Shown in pieces: positions 5,659 to 5,716 of a stretch of DNA of 5,716 bases. Numbering within the stretch: the stretch's first letter is position 1; each line of letters opens with the position of its first letter. The DNA is from Candidatus Omnitrophota bacterium. GTDB lineage: Bacteria > Omnitrophota > Gorgyraeia > S143-82. A program made the position numbers and the translations under genes. Where the stretch lies: positions 1 through 5,716 of the forward strand of contig JAMOOT010000368.1 of NCBI GenBank assembly GCA_027065215.1, read 5' to 3'. The notes below the pieces were generated by a model, which was not told the DNA's origin, made no database searches, and worked only from the letters and a program-made list of their open reading frames with translations.

Positions 5659-5716
5659 TACGCCATATTAACCAGGCTATATTCTAATGGAAAAATATTC
5701 CTGTTAAGGTTTCTTG

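Noticed and set aside
5655..5714. Tail of an upstream minus-strand gene (19 open codons ending in TGA), or an alternative frame ending in TAG near 5684
   Set aside because: Too short to distinguish from chance; no recognisable protein end, and two frames are equally open.
5613..5716. CAAGAAAC at 5613-5620 and its inverted copy GTTTCTTG at 5709-5716
   Set aside because: Only 8 bp, 88 bases apart, with no inner extension; the outer side is cut by the window edge, so a longer repeat cannot be judged.

Overview
The window carries two genes, both on the minus strand, and both ends are cut. It looks like part of a bacterial chromosome from an AT-rich, Gram-negative-type anaerobe. Two things point to this: the start of hydF, a maturation factor of [FeFe]-hydrogenase, and a very large exported protein. 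Several blocks of that protein resemble what I remember of large hypothetical proteins from Candidatus Omnitrophota and related PVC-type bacteria. The Omnitrophota assignment is inference from memory and was not searched; hydF alone would also fit Thermotogae, Firmicutes and other fermenters.

Layout in plus-strand coordinates: 1-226 is the first 75 codons of hydF, which reads leftward and is cut by the window edge. 227-466 is non-coding and holds a strong hydF ribosome binding site, a hairpin, a plausible sigma70-type promoter and a short inverted repeat. 467-5545 is one uninterrupted 1692-residue gene. 5546-5716 is its upstream region, with a ribosome binding site, a possible two-codon mini-ORF and a weak promoter candidate.

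The large protein appears to have these parts in order: a signal peptide (1 to about 28); a conserved N-terminal module (about 35-285, with the motif PNDELWVNLSP); a domain that follows the PPP serine/threonine phosphatase pattern but has lost every metal-binding and catalytic residue I can place (about 390-645); a long beta-rich and partly very basic stretch (about 655-1080); a transglutaminase-like cysteine domain with an apparently intact Cys1181-His1213-Asp1229 triad (about 1085-1245); and a C-terminal part with an HEILEAL motif followed by helices (about 1395-1692). The main point of interest is this pairing of a degenerate phosphatase-like domain with an apparently competent transglutaminase/protease-like domain in one exported polypeptide.

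Nothing in the sequence ties the two genes functionally. HydF acts in the cytoplasm, the large protein is probably exported, and a 240-base gap with its own promoter candidate lies between them.
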